From assembly GCA_045616885.1 (NCBI GenBank), contig JAZLHS010000016.1, positions 1-12,088 of the forward strand: a stretch of DNA of 12,088 bases. The letters are read 5' to 3'. The notes beneath the pieces were generated by a model. The model did no database searches, had not been told where the DNA came from, and was given only the letters and a program-made list of their open reading frames with translations. Positions 1 to 6,622 of the stretch are shown here, one piece after another. Made by a program: the position numbers and the translations under genes. Every line of letters starts with the position of its first letter. Position 1 is the first letter of the stretch. This DNA is from RGIG250 sp045616885. GTDB lineage: Bacteria > Bacillota > Negativicutes > Selenomonadales > Selenomonadaceae.

Positions 1-65
1 AACAATACCCTATTCCTTTCAATCCTAGAATTGCAAAATTCAAAGCTAAGTTTGTTGCATAGAAA

Positions 66-92
66 AGGGCGTCTCCTTTTTGGAGACACCCT
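66..92. terminator. Terminator-like hairpin in the left flank
   Basis: A stem of GTCTCC/GGAGAC around a T5 loop is extended by AGGG/CCCT past one mismatch. On the plus strand it is followed a few bases later by six T (99-104); on the minus strand it is followed by TTTT. It could end minus-strand transcription from the binding-protein gene, about 135 nt past that gene's stop, or belong to something left of the window. The rest of 1-226 shows no supportable gene: the only open frame (31-249, plus) has no recognisable ribosome-binding site or protein family. Confidence 0.35.
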
Positions 93-226
93 AGAAAGTT
101 TTTTAGTTATTTTAGTGGTCTACTTGACAGGGAGCTGTTCACAGCCAGCCGGTTCGAGCCCTATATTTCTGTTTTTCAACAAAGCGGCACTATCAGGGAT
201 TACAGAGCACCCTCACCACTCGGTTA

Positions 227-1012
227 TTACTGCAGGTGCTTGGCCTTGATTGCCGCCATCTTGCCCTTCACATTCAGGTCATCGATAGCGAAGTTGATGA
301 AGTTCAGGAAGTCCTGATCACCCTGCGGCATCATGATACCAAAGTTGAACTTGGTATCGGCAAAGGGTACCTCCATCAGCGGAGCAGCCAGCTCCGGCAT
401 CAGCTTGCAGTACTTGGCAGCCTCCGGAACCTCGGTAATCATCACATCGGCCTCACCCTTGGCGATACGCCCCGGGATATCGGCATTGGTCTTATTGACG
501 ATGACGGTAGCATTTTTCAGGGTCTTTGCATAGGCGTGATTGGTGCCGCCCTCATTGCACATTACCTTGACACCGGCCTTGTCGATGTCAGCCTCAGTCT
601 TGAACTTCTTGGCATCGGCCTTGCGGCAGAGGATGGTCTTCCAGCTCTCCAGATAGCCGTTGGACAGAGAGGTGGTGAAGGTACGATTGGCCCGGCGGGT
701 AATGCCGCAGATGGCCATATCAAACTTCTGCTCCTCGGTATCGGCCAGCAGAGTCTTCCAAGTGGTAGGAACGAACTCCACCTTTACCCCCAGCATAGCG
801 GCGATTTCCTTGGCTACATCCACATCGAAGCCTACATACTCACCGGTAGCCGGGTCCTTCATGCTCATGGGAGCATAGTCACCGGTAGAGCCTACCTTCA
901 GCACACCGGCCGCCTGTATATCCTGAATTTTTCCGGCCTCAGCATCCATCGGAGCGGAGAAAAGACCAAGAGAGCAGGCCAGCAAAGAGCCGGCAATAAG
1001 TTTCTTCAACAT
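227..1012 (-). CDS. Secreted family-3 solute-binding protein, PheC (cyclohexadienyl dehydratase)-like
   Basis: The 261-residue protein is exported. Residues 1-26 form a signal peptide (KK, then a hydrophobic core, then AEA before Gly27); LLAC at 10-13 resembles a lipobox but sits very early. The rest has the two-lobe fold of bacterial extracellular solute-binding protein family 3: GVLKVGSTGDYAPMS near 36-50, GFDVDVAKEI at 61-70, VPTTW at 81-85, and FDMAICGITRR near 98-107. The string TGDYxPxS, VPTxW, NEGGTN (153-158) and TEVPE (193-197) recalls PheC, a periplasmic enzyme that turns prephenate or arogenate into phenylpyruvate or phenylalanine and that evolved from this binding-protein family. 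It may therefore be an enzyme rather than a transport receptor. No permease or ATPase gene lies beside it. The start at 1012 is chosen because GGAGGGG lies 4-11 nt upstream; the same frame stays open further upstream to 1237 but runs into repeats. Confidence 0.85.
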   Translation of the reverse strand: MLKKLIAGSLLACSLGLFSAPMDAEAGKIQDIQAAGVLKVGSTGDYAPMSMKDPATGEYVGFDVDVAKEIAAMLGVKVEFVPTTWKTLLADTEEQKFDMAICGITRRANRTFTTSLSNGYLESWKTILCRKADAKKFKTEADIDKAGVKVMCNEGGTNHAYAKTLKNATVIVNKTNADIPGRIAKGEADVMITEVPEAAKYCKLMPELAAPLMEVPFADTKFNFGIMMPQGDQDFLNFINFAIDDLNVKGKMAAIKAKHLQ

Positions 1013-1042
1013 AAGAACCCCTCCATAAAATAAGATGATTAA

Positions 1043-1071
1043 ATTATACCGCTGATATATCGCAAAATCAA
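1043..1071 (-). promoter_or_regulatory. Sigma-70-type promoter of the binding-protein gene
   Basis: Read on the minus strand there is TTGATT (1071-1066), a 17-nt spacer, and a perfect TATAAT (1048-1043). Transcription would start near 1036, about 24 nt before the ATG, leaving room for the GGAGGGG ribosome-binding site. A perfect -10 with exact 17-nt spacing is good support. Confidence 0.75.
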
Positions 1072-1079
1072 TGTAAAGT

Positions 1080-1114
1080 TGTGTGTCAGTAGGGACGGTT
1101 CTTGTTGACACACA
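1080..1114. repeat. Inverted repeat of REP-like type (TGTGTGTCA / TGACACACA)
   Basis: Nine-base arms at 1080-1088 and 1106-1114 are perfectly complementary and enclose a 17-nt loop containing GGGACGGTTCTTG. From memory, similar GGGACGGTTCT...TGACAC palindromes are dispersed in other Firmicutes, sometimes near Y1-type (REP-associated) transposases; no such transposase is in this window. It lies directly upstream of the promoter at 1043-1071, so it could also be an operator or an upstream terminator. Confidence 0.5.
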
Positions 1115-1118
1115 GTTT

Positions 1119-1468
1119 GTCCTCCCTGCATGTAGGCAGACTTCCACGCACGGTATATGTCCTCCCTGCTTGCAGGCAGACTTCCACGCACATTGTATGT
1201 CCTCCCTGCGTGCAGGGAGGGGGACCATGCGTAGCATGGTGGAGGGTTCGACAAAATACGAATCCTTTTAACCCACCACCGCCTCACGGCGGCCCCCCGC
1301 CCTTAAAAAGGGCGGACTTTACCTCATCCGTCTCGCTTCGCGAGCCACCTTCTCCAGCGGAGAAGGTTCTTTAGACAAGCCTCCCCTATAAGGGAGGCTT
1401 CCTACATTGGCAAGACTAGCCCAAAGGCTCCCCTTTAGGGGAGCTGGCGGCGCAGCCGCCTGAGGGGT
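1119..1468. repeat. Palindromic-element cluster 1 (half-B array, B, A, C, hairpin, D)
   Basis: This gene-free gap holds, in order: two 40-bp half-B units (1119-1158, 1159-1198) each starting GTCCTCCCTGC; a full B element on plus (1199-1248); an A element on minus (1270-1317), tail-to-tail with B; a C element on minus (1322-1366); a simple hairpin AAGCCTCCC/GGGAGGCTT (1377-1400); and a D element on plus (1426-1468), whose two hairpins are GCTCCCC/GGGGAGC and GGCGGC/GCCGCC. The last two lie 18-110 nt past the autotransporter stop and could serve as its 3' end, although there is no clear T tract. Element families are defined by comparing all copies in the window: each is hairpin 1, short link, hairpin 2, G-rich tail. 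Confidence 0.85.
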
Positions 1469-1485
1469 AACAAATCACCGTATAA

Positions 1486-4287
1486 TCAGAAATTCCACTG
1501 GAACTGAGCATTGAAGCCCGTGCCCCGCTGCTTGCCGAAGCTGCCGATGAAGCCGAAATTACTCTCGAACTTACCATTGGACGGTCTTACCTTCATACCC
1601 AGCTCCAAAATACCGGTCTCGCCCTTCACACTGGGAGCCGCCGCGGAGAAGGAATATGGACCGGAGTGGAAGGTAGCATTTGCCGTGCTGCCGAACTCAT
1701 GCTGCCAGGAAAGACCCGCATACACATCCTGATTCTTGTTCACCTTATGCGTGTACCGGAAACCAAGACGGGTACGGAAAGAGTTGATAGCATCGAAGTC
1801 ATAGATATGACCGGAGGAGAGAGTCGCACTGCTGCTGCCCTGACGGGTGTAGAAGAGCTTGCCGTAGTAGTCCATGGTGTCGTCCTCGTTGAGCTTCACC
1901 ACCTTGCCTATACCGGCATGGAGAGCGTAGAAGGTAGCAGAGTTCTCATAGCTTGCGCCGCCGGAGAGCTGACTCTTGTAGTCGTTCTTCAGGCGACCGA
2001 CCCGGAGGGAGCCTTCGTAGTAGAGACCGTCCTTGTTCTCCTGCTTCATCATAGCACCCACACCCCAGAAGCTGCTGTCGCCGGAGCCGTGAGTACCGTT
2101 GTCCAGATAGGAGTCGTAGCTGCCCTTGCCGTACTCCACGATAGGTCCGAACATGAGCTTGCCCCGGCTGTTTTTTACCTCCTTGGCGAAGCCGATGCCT
2201 ACATTCCAGGTATTCATATCTACATAGGAGCCGGAGTGCTGGCGCATGTCGCTGCCGCCCACAGAGGCGAAGGGAACCATGCTGCGGCCGCCGTCATTGC
2301 TGGCGCCGACTGCCTTGGCGGCTTCATTGAGACCCTGACCGGCTGTCATATCCATGACGCCGTTTACCAGTGCTACGCCCACAATCTGAGTCTCAGAGGG
2401 AGACTTGGAGTTTTCGCTGGCGGTATCCTTGCTGTGGTCGAGTATAGGATTGATTTTGCCGGTAGAACTATCAACGACACAGTTATTATTAACAAGACCG
2501 TCAGTGATAACATAGGCAGTCCCGGCATCACTTATGGTGCCACCACTCAGCAAATTGAACTCTCTACCGGATGCTATCTCGCCTACATTATGGACATGAG
2601 CTATAACCTTCGCCGCTTTAATATCTGCATTGCCGCTAACAGCCAACATGGGCGTTGCAGAGTCCAGTTCGCTTTCCTTAACAAAGAAATTAACCGTTGC
2701 CCCCGGAGCATAAAGGTTGCCACCAGTGCCTGGGTCTGTTGTACTATCATTTATGGTGTTGCCCACATTGTAGACATTGAGAGTACCGCTAGGATCTATT
2801 ACGTTCTTGTATCCTTCCAAGCTTGCATAATATTCTTCAGAGAAATTAATATACACATTTCCGTTAATGGTAGCTACGCCATCGGCTCCACCCACTGTTA
2901 CGGCATTATTAAACACCTTTGGCTTGGCCGGTATTGGTTGACCCTCTCCAACGTCATCAGACCAATAACCATAACCGCCATATACATTTCCGTTGACGGT
3001 TCCCTTAGCGACAACTACTGTATTATTACTTACTGACGCACCATTTACACCATCACCACCGTATACATCGCCGGTAACAGTTCCACCGTTGATGATTGTT
3101 ACTCTGTTTCCCTCTGCTATAGCAGTCGTACCTCCAGCACGACCACCGTAGACTACACTGTAGCTTCCACTTGGATTAACCGTTCCACCATCAATGATTA
3201 CTGTATTTCCCTTTGCTATACCTGTACCCGAGCCACCATAGACATCACCATCTACAATCGTTCCCTGTATGATAACTGTATTTTCGTTTGTTACGGAAGA
3301 CGGGTTCTCACCTTTGCCACCGTACACATCGCCGGTTACTGTTACGCCAGAACCAATTGTTACTTCGTTATTACTAGCTTCTTTTCCTGCCCTACCGCCA
3401 GCCACGGATATTTTCTGGTCAGTTGCGCCAATTTTTCCTCCGGAAATTATTACCTTATTTCCATTTGCCGTGCCATTGATACCGGCATAACCACCGCCTA
3501 TATATGTGGTGCCGGATACTCCGGAATCATTATAGCTAAGTATGGTGCCGCCATTAATGGTCAGTGTGTTATTGTTTGCCGTATTAGTTTCTCCATTGGT
3601 CGCATAGCCTGCAAATATGACCGCTTCACTAAAGCCCAATTCATTTTCAGGCAGAAGTTGAATAACTCCGCCGTTAATTGTCACGGAATTGTTATTGGCC
3701 ACTGCGGAGGGGCCACTGCCCGCGGTGGCATAGCCGCCGTAGATACTGCGGGACAGATATTGAGTGTCTTCCTTATTGACCGTTATATTTGCAGAATTAA
3801 TTACAACTCTATTGCCGTTTGCCTGAGCGTTGCCACCGGTTACTCCCAGGTCATCGTCACCTACGCTTGATGCATAGCCGCCGGATATATCACTGTTGCT
3901 CTGGCTGATAAATTCGCCACCAATTATCGTCACGGTATTATTATCCGCCTGAGCTGTGCCGCCCTTTATATGAACATTGCCGCCCGAGACAGCACCGTGA
4001 ATCTCAGTTGCCGTAATAATATTTACAGTATTGCCATTAGCTACCGCCGCATTAGTCGCCGCATATCCCACAATTTCAACATTACCACCGTATATTGACC
4101 CGTAGAATGTACCGGCGTTGACATTCAGCGTATTGTTATTAGCCTGACCTGAGCCTGTGTATGGCTTGACCGGCTTATCCGTAGCATCTGGAGTGCTATT
4201 ACCAATCACCACATTACCAGCAGCTAAACCAGGCTGACTGAATGTTCCGCCCTCAATAGTTAAGATATTGCCATTGGCAATACCCAC
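1486..4287 (-). CDS. Autotransporter with beta-barrel domain (main open frame; its 5' part is out of frame)
   Basis: The 933-residue frame encodes most of a type V secretion protein. Residues 1 to about 480 are many irregular repeats of the type 'NNxVTINGGTV..G.VYGG', rich in Gly, Asn, Thr and Val and lacking Cys for long stretches, as expected of a beta-helical passenger exposed at the cell surface. A linker follows, and residues about 667-933 form the translocator beta-barrel with alternating aromatic/hydrophobic strands, ending NAQFQWNF with the C-terminal Phe needed for outer-membrane assembly. The ATG at 4287 is not a credible start: it has no ribosome-binding site, lies within a repeat and would leave no signal peptide. 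The frame is open upstream to the G tract at 4409-4415, where it joins the signal peptide in another frame. The true gene is 1486-4490, about 1001 residues. The passenger's function (adhesion, autoaggregation) is inferred from the class, not read from the sequence. Confidence 0.9.
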   Translation of the reverse strand: MGIANGNILTIEGGTFSQPGLAAGNVVIGNSTPDATDKPVKPYTGSGQANNNTLNVNAGTFYGSIYGGNVEIVGYAATNAAVANGNTVNIITATEIHGAVSGGNVHIKGGTAQADNNTVTIIGGEFISQSNSDISGGYASSVGDDDLGVTGGNAQANGNRVVINSANITVNKEDTQYLSRSIYGGYATAGSGPSAVANNNSVTINGGVIQLLPENELGFSEAVIFAGYATNGETNTANNNTLTINGGTILSYNDSGVSGTTYIGGGYAGINGTANGNKVIISGGKIGATDQKISVAGGRAGKEASNNEVTIGSGVTVTGDVYGGKGENPSSVTNENTVIIQGTIVDGDVYGGSGTGIAKGNTVIIDGGTVNPSGSYSVVYGGRAGGTTAIAEGNRVTIINGGTVTGDVYGGDGVNGASVSNNTVVVAKGTVNGNVYGGYGYWSDDVGEGQPIPAKPKVFNNAVTVGGADGVATINGNVYINFSEEYYASLEGYKNVIDPSGTLNVYNVGNTINDSTTDPGTGGNLYAPGATVNFFVKESELDSATPMLAVSGNADIKAAKVIAHVHNVGEIASGREFNLLSGGTISDAGTAYVITDGLVNNNCVVDSSTGKINPILDHSKDTASENSKSPSETQIVGVALVNGVMDMTAGQGLNEAAKAVGASNDGGRSMVPFASVGGSDMRQHSGSYVDMNTWNVGIGFAKEVKNSRGKLMFGPIVEYGKGSYDSYLDNGTHGSGDSSFWGVGAMMKQENKDGLYYEGSLRVGRLKNDYKSQLSGGASYENSATFYALHAGIGKVVKLNEDDTMDYYGKLFYTRQGSSSATLSSGHIYDFDAINSFRTRLGFRYTHKVNKNQDVYAGLSWQHEFGSTANATFHSGPYSFSAAAPSVKGETGILELGMKVRPSNGKFESNFGFIGSFGKQRGTGFNAQFQWNF

Positions 4288-4304
4288 ATTGCCTGACGCA
4301 TCCG

Positions 4305-4490
4305 TTACCAGCAGAACATTGCCGCCGTATACCGGGTCTTCGCTCGTATGGATTCCACTCGCCGTTTCATTATGATTACTAGCCTCTCGCGTCTCCGCAT
4401 AGGCAGTTCCCCCCCATTAAGCAACACAAGTTCGGTAGTCAGGGCACAGGCGGCCAGCACCTGACAGGTCAGCTTCTTCATGTTCTTCAT
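4305..4490 (-). CDS. Signal-peptide-encoding 5' part of the autotransporter gene, frameshifted
   Basis: From ATG 4490 the frame reads MKNMKKLTCQVLAACALTTE and continues as a hydrophobic core to LLNGG; after a 7-G tract it becomes Arg-rich nonsense and stops at 4305. If the tract had 5 or 8 G, translation would continue GGTAYAETREASNHNE and then VYGGNVLLVTDASGNVG, joining the passenger repeats exactly. AYA|ET is a textbook signal peptidase I site, which shows that the other frame is the ancestral continuation. GAGG lies 10 nt before ATG 4490; ATG 4481 (MKK) is a possible alternative. As the sequence stands the product is a useless 61-residue peptide. Confidence 0.8.
   Translation of the reverse strand: MKNMKKLTCQVLAACALTTELVLLNGGELPMRRRERLVIIMKRRVESIRAKTRYTAAMFCW
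4409..4415 (-). repeat. G7 homopolymer tract, candidate phase-variation switch
   Basis: There are seven consecutive C on the plus strand (G on the coding strand), just before the signal-peptide cleavage site. Seven G puts the signal peptide and passenger in different frames. Eight or five G puts them in one open frame of about 1001 residues. In the passenger frame a TAA lies immediately upstream of the tract, so the frames can only be joined at or near the tract. It is either a slipped-strand contingency tract caught in the OFF state or a homopolymer count error. Confidence 0.7.
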
Positions 4491-4539
4491 TACTCTAGCA
4501 CCTCAAAACTCAATAAATAAAAATATATGCAAAGAGCGT

Positions 4540-4552
4540 GGACACTTTGTCC
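4540..4552 (-). other. Small 5'-leader hairpin of the autotransporter mRNA
   Basis: GGACA/TGTCC with a 3-nt loop lies about 10-22 nt after the predicted transcription start. It could stabilise the mRNA 5' end. On the plus strand it is followed by TATTTTTT and might act as a weak terminator there. Confidence 0.3.
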
Positions 4553-4568
4553 CTATTTTTTCGCCAAA

Positions 4569-4597
4569 ATTATACTCGCAACAGGTGGTATAGTCAA
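4569..4597 (-). promoter_or_regulatory. Near-consensus sigma-70 promoter of the autotransporter gene
   Basis: On the minus strand there is TTGACT (4597-4592), exactly 17 nt, and TATAAT (4574-4569). The predicted start is near 4562, giving a leader of about 72 nt before ATG 4490. With 11 of 12 consensus bases it should be a strong promoter, which argues that the gene is functional in at least some cells. Confidence 0.8.
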
Positions 4598-4604
4598 TGT
4601 TTTG

Positions 4605-4632
4605 TTCGCGAATGACAGATATAGTTCGCGAA
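4605..4632. promoter_or_regulatory. Twin TTCGCGAA palindromes upstream of the autotransporter promoter
   Basis: Two identical 8-bp palindromes, TTCGCGAA, at 4605-4612 and 4625-4632 (9-bp direct repeat GTTCGCGAA) have centres 20 bp apart, close to two helical turns and so on the same DNA face. The nearer one ends 8 bp before the -35 box. This is the layout of an activator, or of a cooperative regulator binding side by side. No regulator gene is in the window. Confidence 0.55.
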
Positions 4633-4744
4633 TCGCCGATTTTTTTTGCAAATTTTGTGGTTTTTGATTTATTTCGTCCGCCTACTATGAGGGAAGAACG
4701 AAACTATTTTGTAAAATGTCTGTGGTGATGAGACACCTATTCAA

Positions 4745-5124
4745 GTCCGCCCTCGCGATAATGGAGGCAGTATCGACACCTCTTCTAGTCCGCCCTTTTC
4801 AAGGGCGGGGGACCGTCGATAGACGGTGGTGGGTTCTTACTTCAATGTCCCTAGTCCGCCCTTGCAATAAAGTTAGCTGTACCAACACCTCTTTAAGTCC
4901 GCCCTTTTCAAGGGCGGGGGACCGTCGTTAGACGGTGGTGGGTTCTTCTAATTTCGGCTTTCCTTTCGTACCCTCCACCATGCTTCGCATGGTCCCCCTC
5001 CCTGGACGCCAGGGAGGACTATCAAACGCACATCGTCGCTAGGGAGGACACACACCTGCGACTGAAGACTGACCAAGTCCGCCCTTTTCAAGGGCGGGGG
5101 ACCGCCGCTAGGCGGTGGTGGGTT
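4745..5124. repeat. Palindromic-element cluster 2 (A, A, B, A with half units)
   Basis: The gap 4491-5127 holds, beyond the promoter region: half-A unit 4745-4787; A on plus 4788-4835; half-A unit 4854-4896; A on plus 4897-4944; B on minus 4970-5019; half-B unit 5020-5049; and A on plus 5077-5124. In each A, hairpin 1 is CCGCCCTT/AAGGGCGG and hairpin 2 is either CGTC/GACG or CGCC/GGCG. The A at 4897 and B at 4970 are tail-to-tail with a 25-nt spacer that recurs in other clusters. The last A tail stops 3 nt before the phosphoesterase stop codon. Confidence 0.85.
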
Positions 5125-5127
5125 CTT

Positions 5128-6132
5128 CTATTTAATTACGATTGTTTTTTCCAGCTCCTTCAGCTCCTGACCTTTGCCGTGGTCGTAGGTCTTCACCACC
5201 ACTCTGTCAGGGTAGAGGTAGAGGGAGTTCGTCCAGAGGGTCGGGTATTTATGGCTTGTCTTTTCCCCTTCTTTAGGCGGCTGCCACTTCCCTTCTCCCT
5301 TCAGCGAGGGATTATTTATTCCTTTTATTCCCGTTTGGGTGTTTGTATACTGCCTCTCATCTGTACAGGCCGGGTAGTAGGCACCCCGATGGAGATGTCC
5401 GGCTACCCACAGCTTCACCTGCGGATTTTCCAGCAGGATATTCATTATCTTTTCCGACGGCTGTACCACCTGATTAAACCATTTCTTTTTATTGATGCTG
5501 CCGGCGGTGCCGTCAAGGGGTGCATGACAGAAGATTATCGTAGGCTTGCCCCTGTTTTCCGACAAATCCTTTGCCAGCCAGCTCTGCTCAGCTTCGTCCA
5601 GTCCCACGCTGCTCTTGCCGTTCACATCGTTGAGGGAGAGGTATATCAGGTGATAGCCGGAAAGGTCTTCGGAATGATACAGCTTCTCTATCTTGAAATG
5701 CTCCATGAAGCTCTTGAGCTTGGCTGCCCGCTTAGCCGGATTTGCCCTCACCAGCTTCTCCCCTTCGGAGTAGTAGTCTTCGTAGAGGAAGTCATGATTG
5801 CCGGCTACTACTATCCGAGGCTTTTGCAGGATGGACAGCAGCTGGGCGGAGGCTTTCATTTCCTCCTCGATGCCTCGGCGGTATACCATGTCACCAAGGG
5901 CGACGACCTTCGTCACGTCATCCCAGCCGTTGATGTCCCGCAGTACCTTGCGCTTTTCTTCATCCCGCGGTGATGGTACATGGAGGTCGGAGATGATGGT
6001 CAGCCGCGTGTACTTTTCTGCTGCCTGCTTCGCTCCGTCCGCTTTGCCGCAGCCGCCCAACACCATGACTGACAATGTGCTGAGACTCAGGGCGATAAAT
6101 TCGCGCCGCGAAATGCTGCTCTCAAAGTTCAT
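5128..6132 (-). CDS. Exported calcineurin-like metallophosphoesterase, Tat-type lipoprotein
   Basis: The 334-residue protein begins with a twin-arginine signal SRREFI (8-13), a hydrophobic stretch, and a lipobox LGGC with lipidated Cys28, so it should be exported folded and anchored to a membrane. The catalytic domain has the full calcineurin-like set: D49-x-H51 (SDLH), GD81, GNHD at 111-114, H203 (FCHAP) and GHLH at 245-248, enough for a two-metal centre. It should hydrolyse phosphomonoesters or phosphodiesters; the substrate cannot be told. I chose ATG 6132 because AGGAGG lies 8 nt upstream; the ATG at 6138 would be only 2 nt from it. The neighbours are repeats only, so it is probably monocistronic. 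No clear promoter was found upstream. Confidence 0.88.
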   Translation of the reverse strand: MNFESSISRREFIALSLSTLSVMVLGGCGKADGAKQAAEKYTRLTIISDLHVPSPRDEEKRKVLRDINGWDDVTKVVALGDMVYRRGIEEEMKASAQLLSILQKPRIVVAGNHDFLYEDYYSEGEKLVRANPAKRAAKLKSFMEHFKIEKLYHSEDLSGYHLIYLSLNDVNGKSSVGLDEAEQSWLAKDLSENRGKPTIIFCHAPLDGTAGSINKKKWFNQVVQPSEKIMNILLENPQVKLWVAGHLHRGAYYPACTDERQYTNTQTGIKGINNPSLKGEGKWQPPKEGEKTSHKYPTLWTNSLYLYPDRVVVKTYDHGKGQELKELEKTIVIK

Positions 6133-6185
6133 GTTCATTACCTCCTGTTATGTCACCGAAGACGATTTTGGTTAATACCTTTTCC

Positions 6186-6348
6186 GTCCGCTACTTCTAA
6201 TGGCAGCTGTACGGACAATGTTTCTAGTACGCCTTTTTAAGGGCAGATGTACCGACGGCGTTTCTAGTCCGCCTTTTCTATAGGCAACTGTATCGACGGC
6301 GTTTTTTGTCCGCCCTTTTCAAGGGTAGCTGTACCGACGGCGTTTCTA
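6186..6348 (+). repeat. Tandem array of four degenerate 41-bp half-A units
   Basis: The units at 6186-6226, 6227-6266, 6267-6307 and 6308-6348 each begin GTCCGCC-like (the left arm of A hairpin 1), contain a GCTGTACCGACGGCG-like linker, and end TTTCTA. They run head-to-tail directly into the complete A element at 6349. The arm complementary to the head decays toward the left: unit 4 keeps AAGGG while unit 1 does not. This looks like a minisatellite grown from one side of an A element. Confidence 0.8.
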
Positions 6349-6619
6349 GTCCGCCCTTTTCAAGGGCGGGGGACCGTCGTTAGACGGTGGTGGGTTGTCC
6401 CTAATTTCGGCTTTCCTTTCGTACCCTCCACCAGCTTCGCTGGTCCCCCTCCCTGGTCGCCAGTGAGGACTATCAAACGCATCATCGTCGCCAGGGAGGA
6501 CACACGCCTGTGACTAAAGACTGACTAAGTCCGCCCTTGCAATAAAGTTAGCTGTACCGACAGCGTTTCTTGTCCGCCCTTTTCAAGGGCGGGGGACCGC
6601 CGTCAGGCGGTGGTGGGTT
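6349..6619. repeat. Palindromic-element cluster 3 (A, B, half units, A)
   Basis: A on plus 6349-6396; B on minus 6423-6470, tail-to-tail with A; half-B unit 6471-6501; half-A unit 6529-6571; A on plus 6572-6619. The order, spacers and linker text (ACACGCCTG..GACT) match clusters 2 and 4, so the block has spread as a unit. The tail of the last A ends 3 nt before the DUF559 stop codon. The B copy carries one unpaired change in hairpin 1 (AGTGAGG instead of AGGGAGG). Together with the array at 6186-6348 this fills the gap 6133-6622. Confidence 0.85.
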
Positions 6620-6622
6620 AGT

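Noticed and set aside
145..166. tRNA-like T-loop text (CCGGTTCGAGCCC) in the left flank
   Set aside because: The 5-bp T stem does not close properly, and no acceptor, D or anticodon arms with correct spacing are present. It may be a fragment of an element lying to the left, but no tRNA can be called.
31..249. 72-residue open frame on plus
   Set aside because: No ribosome-binding site or recognisable family; it overlaps the terminator-like hairpin and the 3' end of the opposite gene.
1119..1248. CRISPR-like array (40-bp repeating units)
   Set aside because: Linkers between units are themselves repeated rather than unique spacers, units vary in length, and no cas gene is present. It is a degenerate half-element array.
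1666..3036. 456-residue open frame antisense to the autotransporter
   Set aside because: Shadow of the repetitive, low-stop coding sequence on the other strand.
4287..4287. ATG 4287 as the true start of the autotransporter
   Set aside because: It lies inside a passenger repeat, has no ribosome-binding site and would yield no signal peptide; the upstream fragment supplies all of these once the G tract is corrected.
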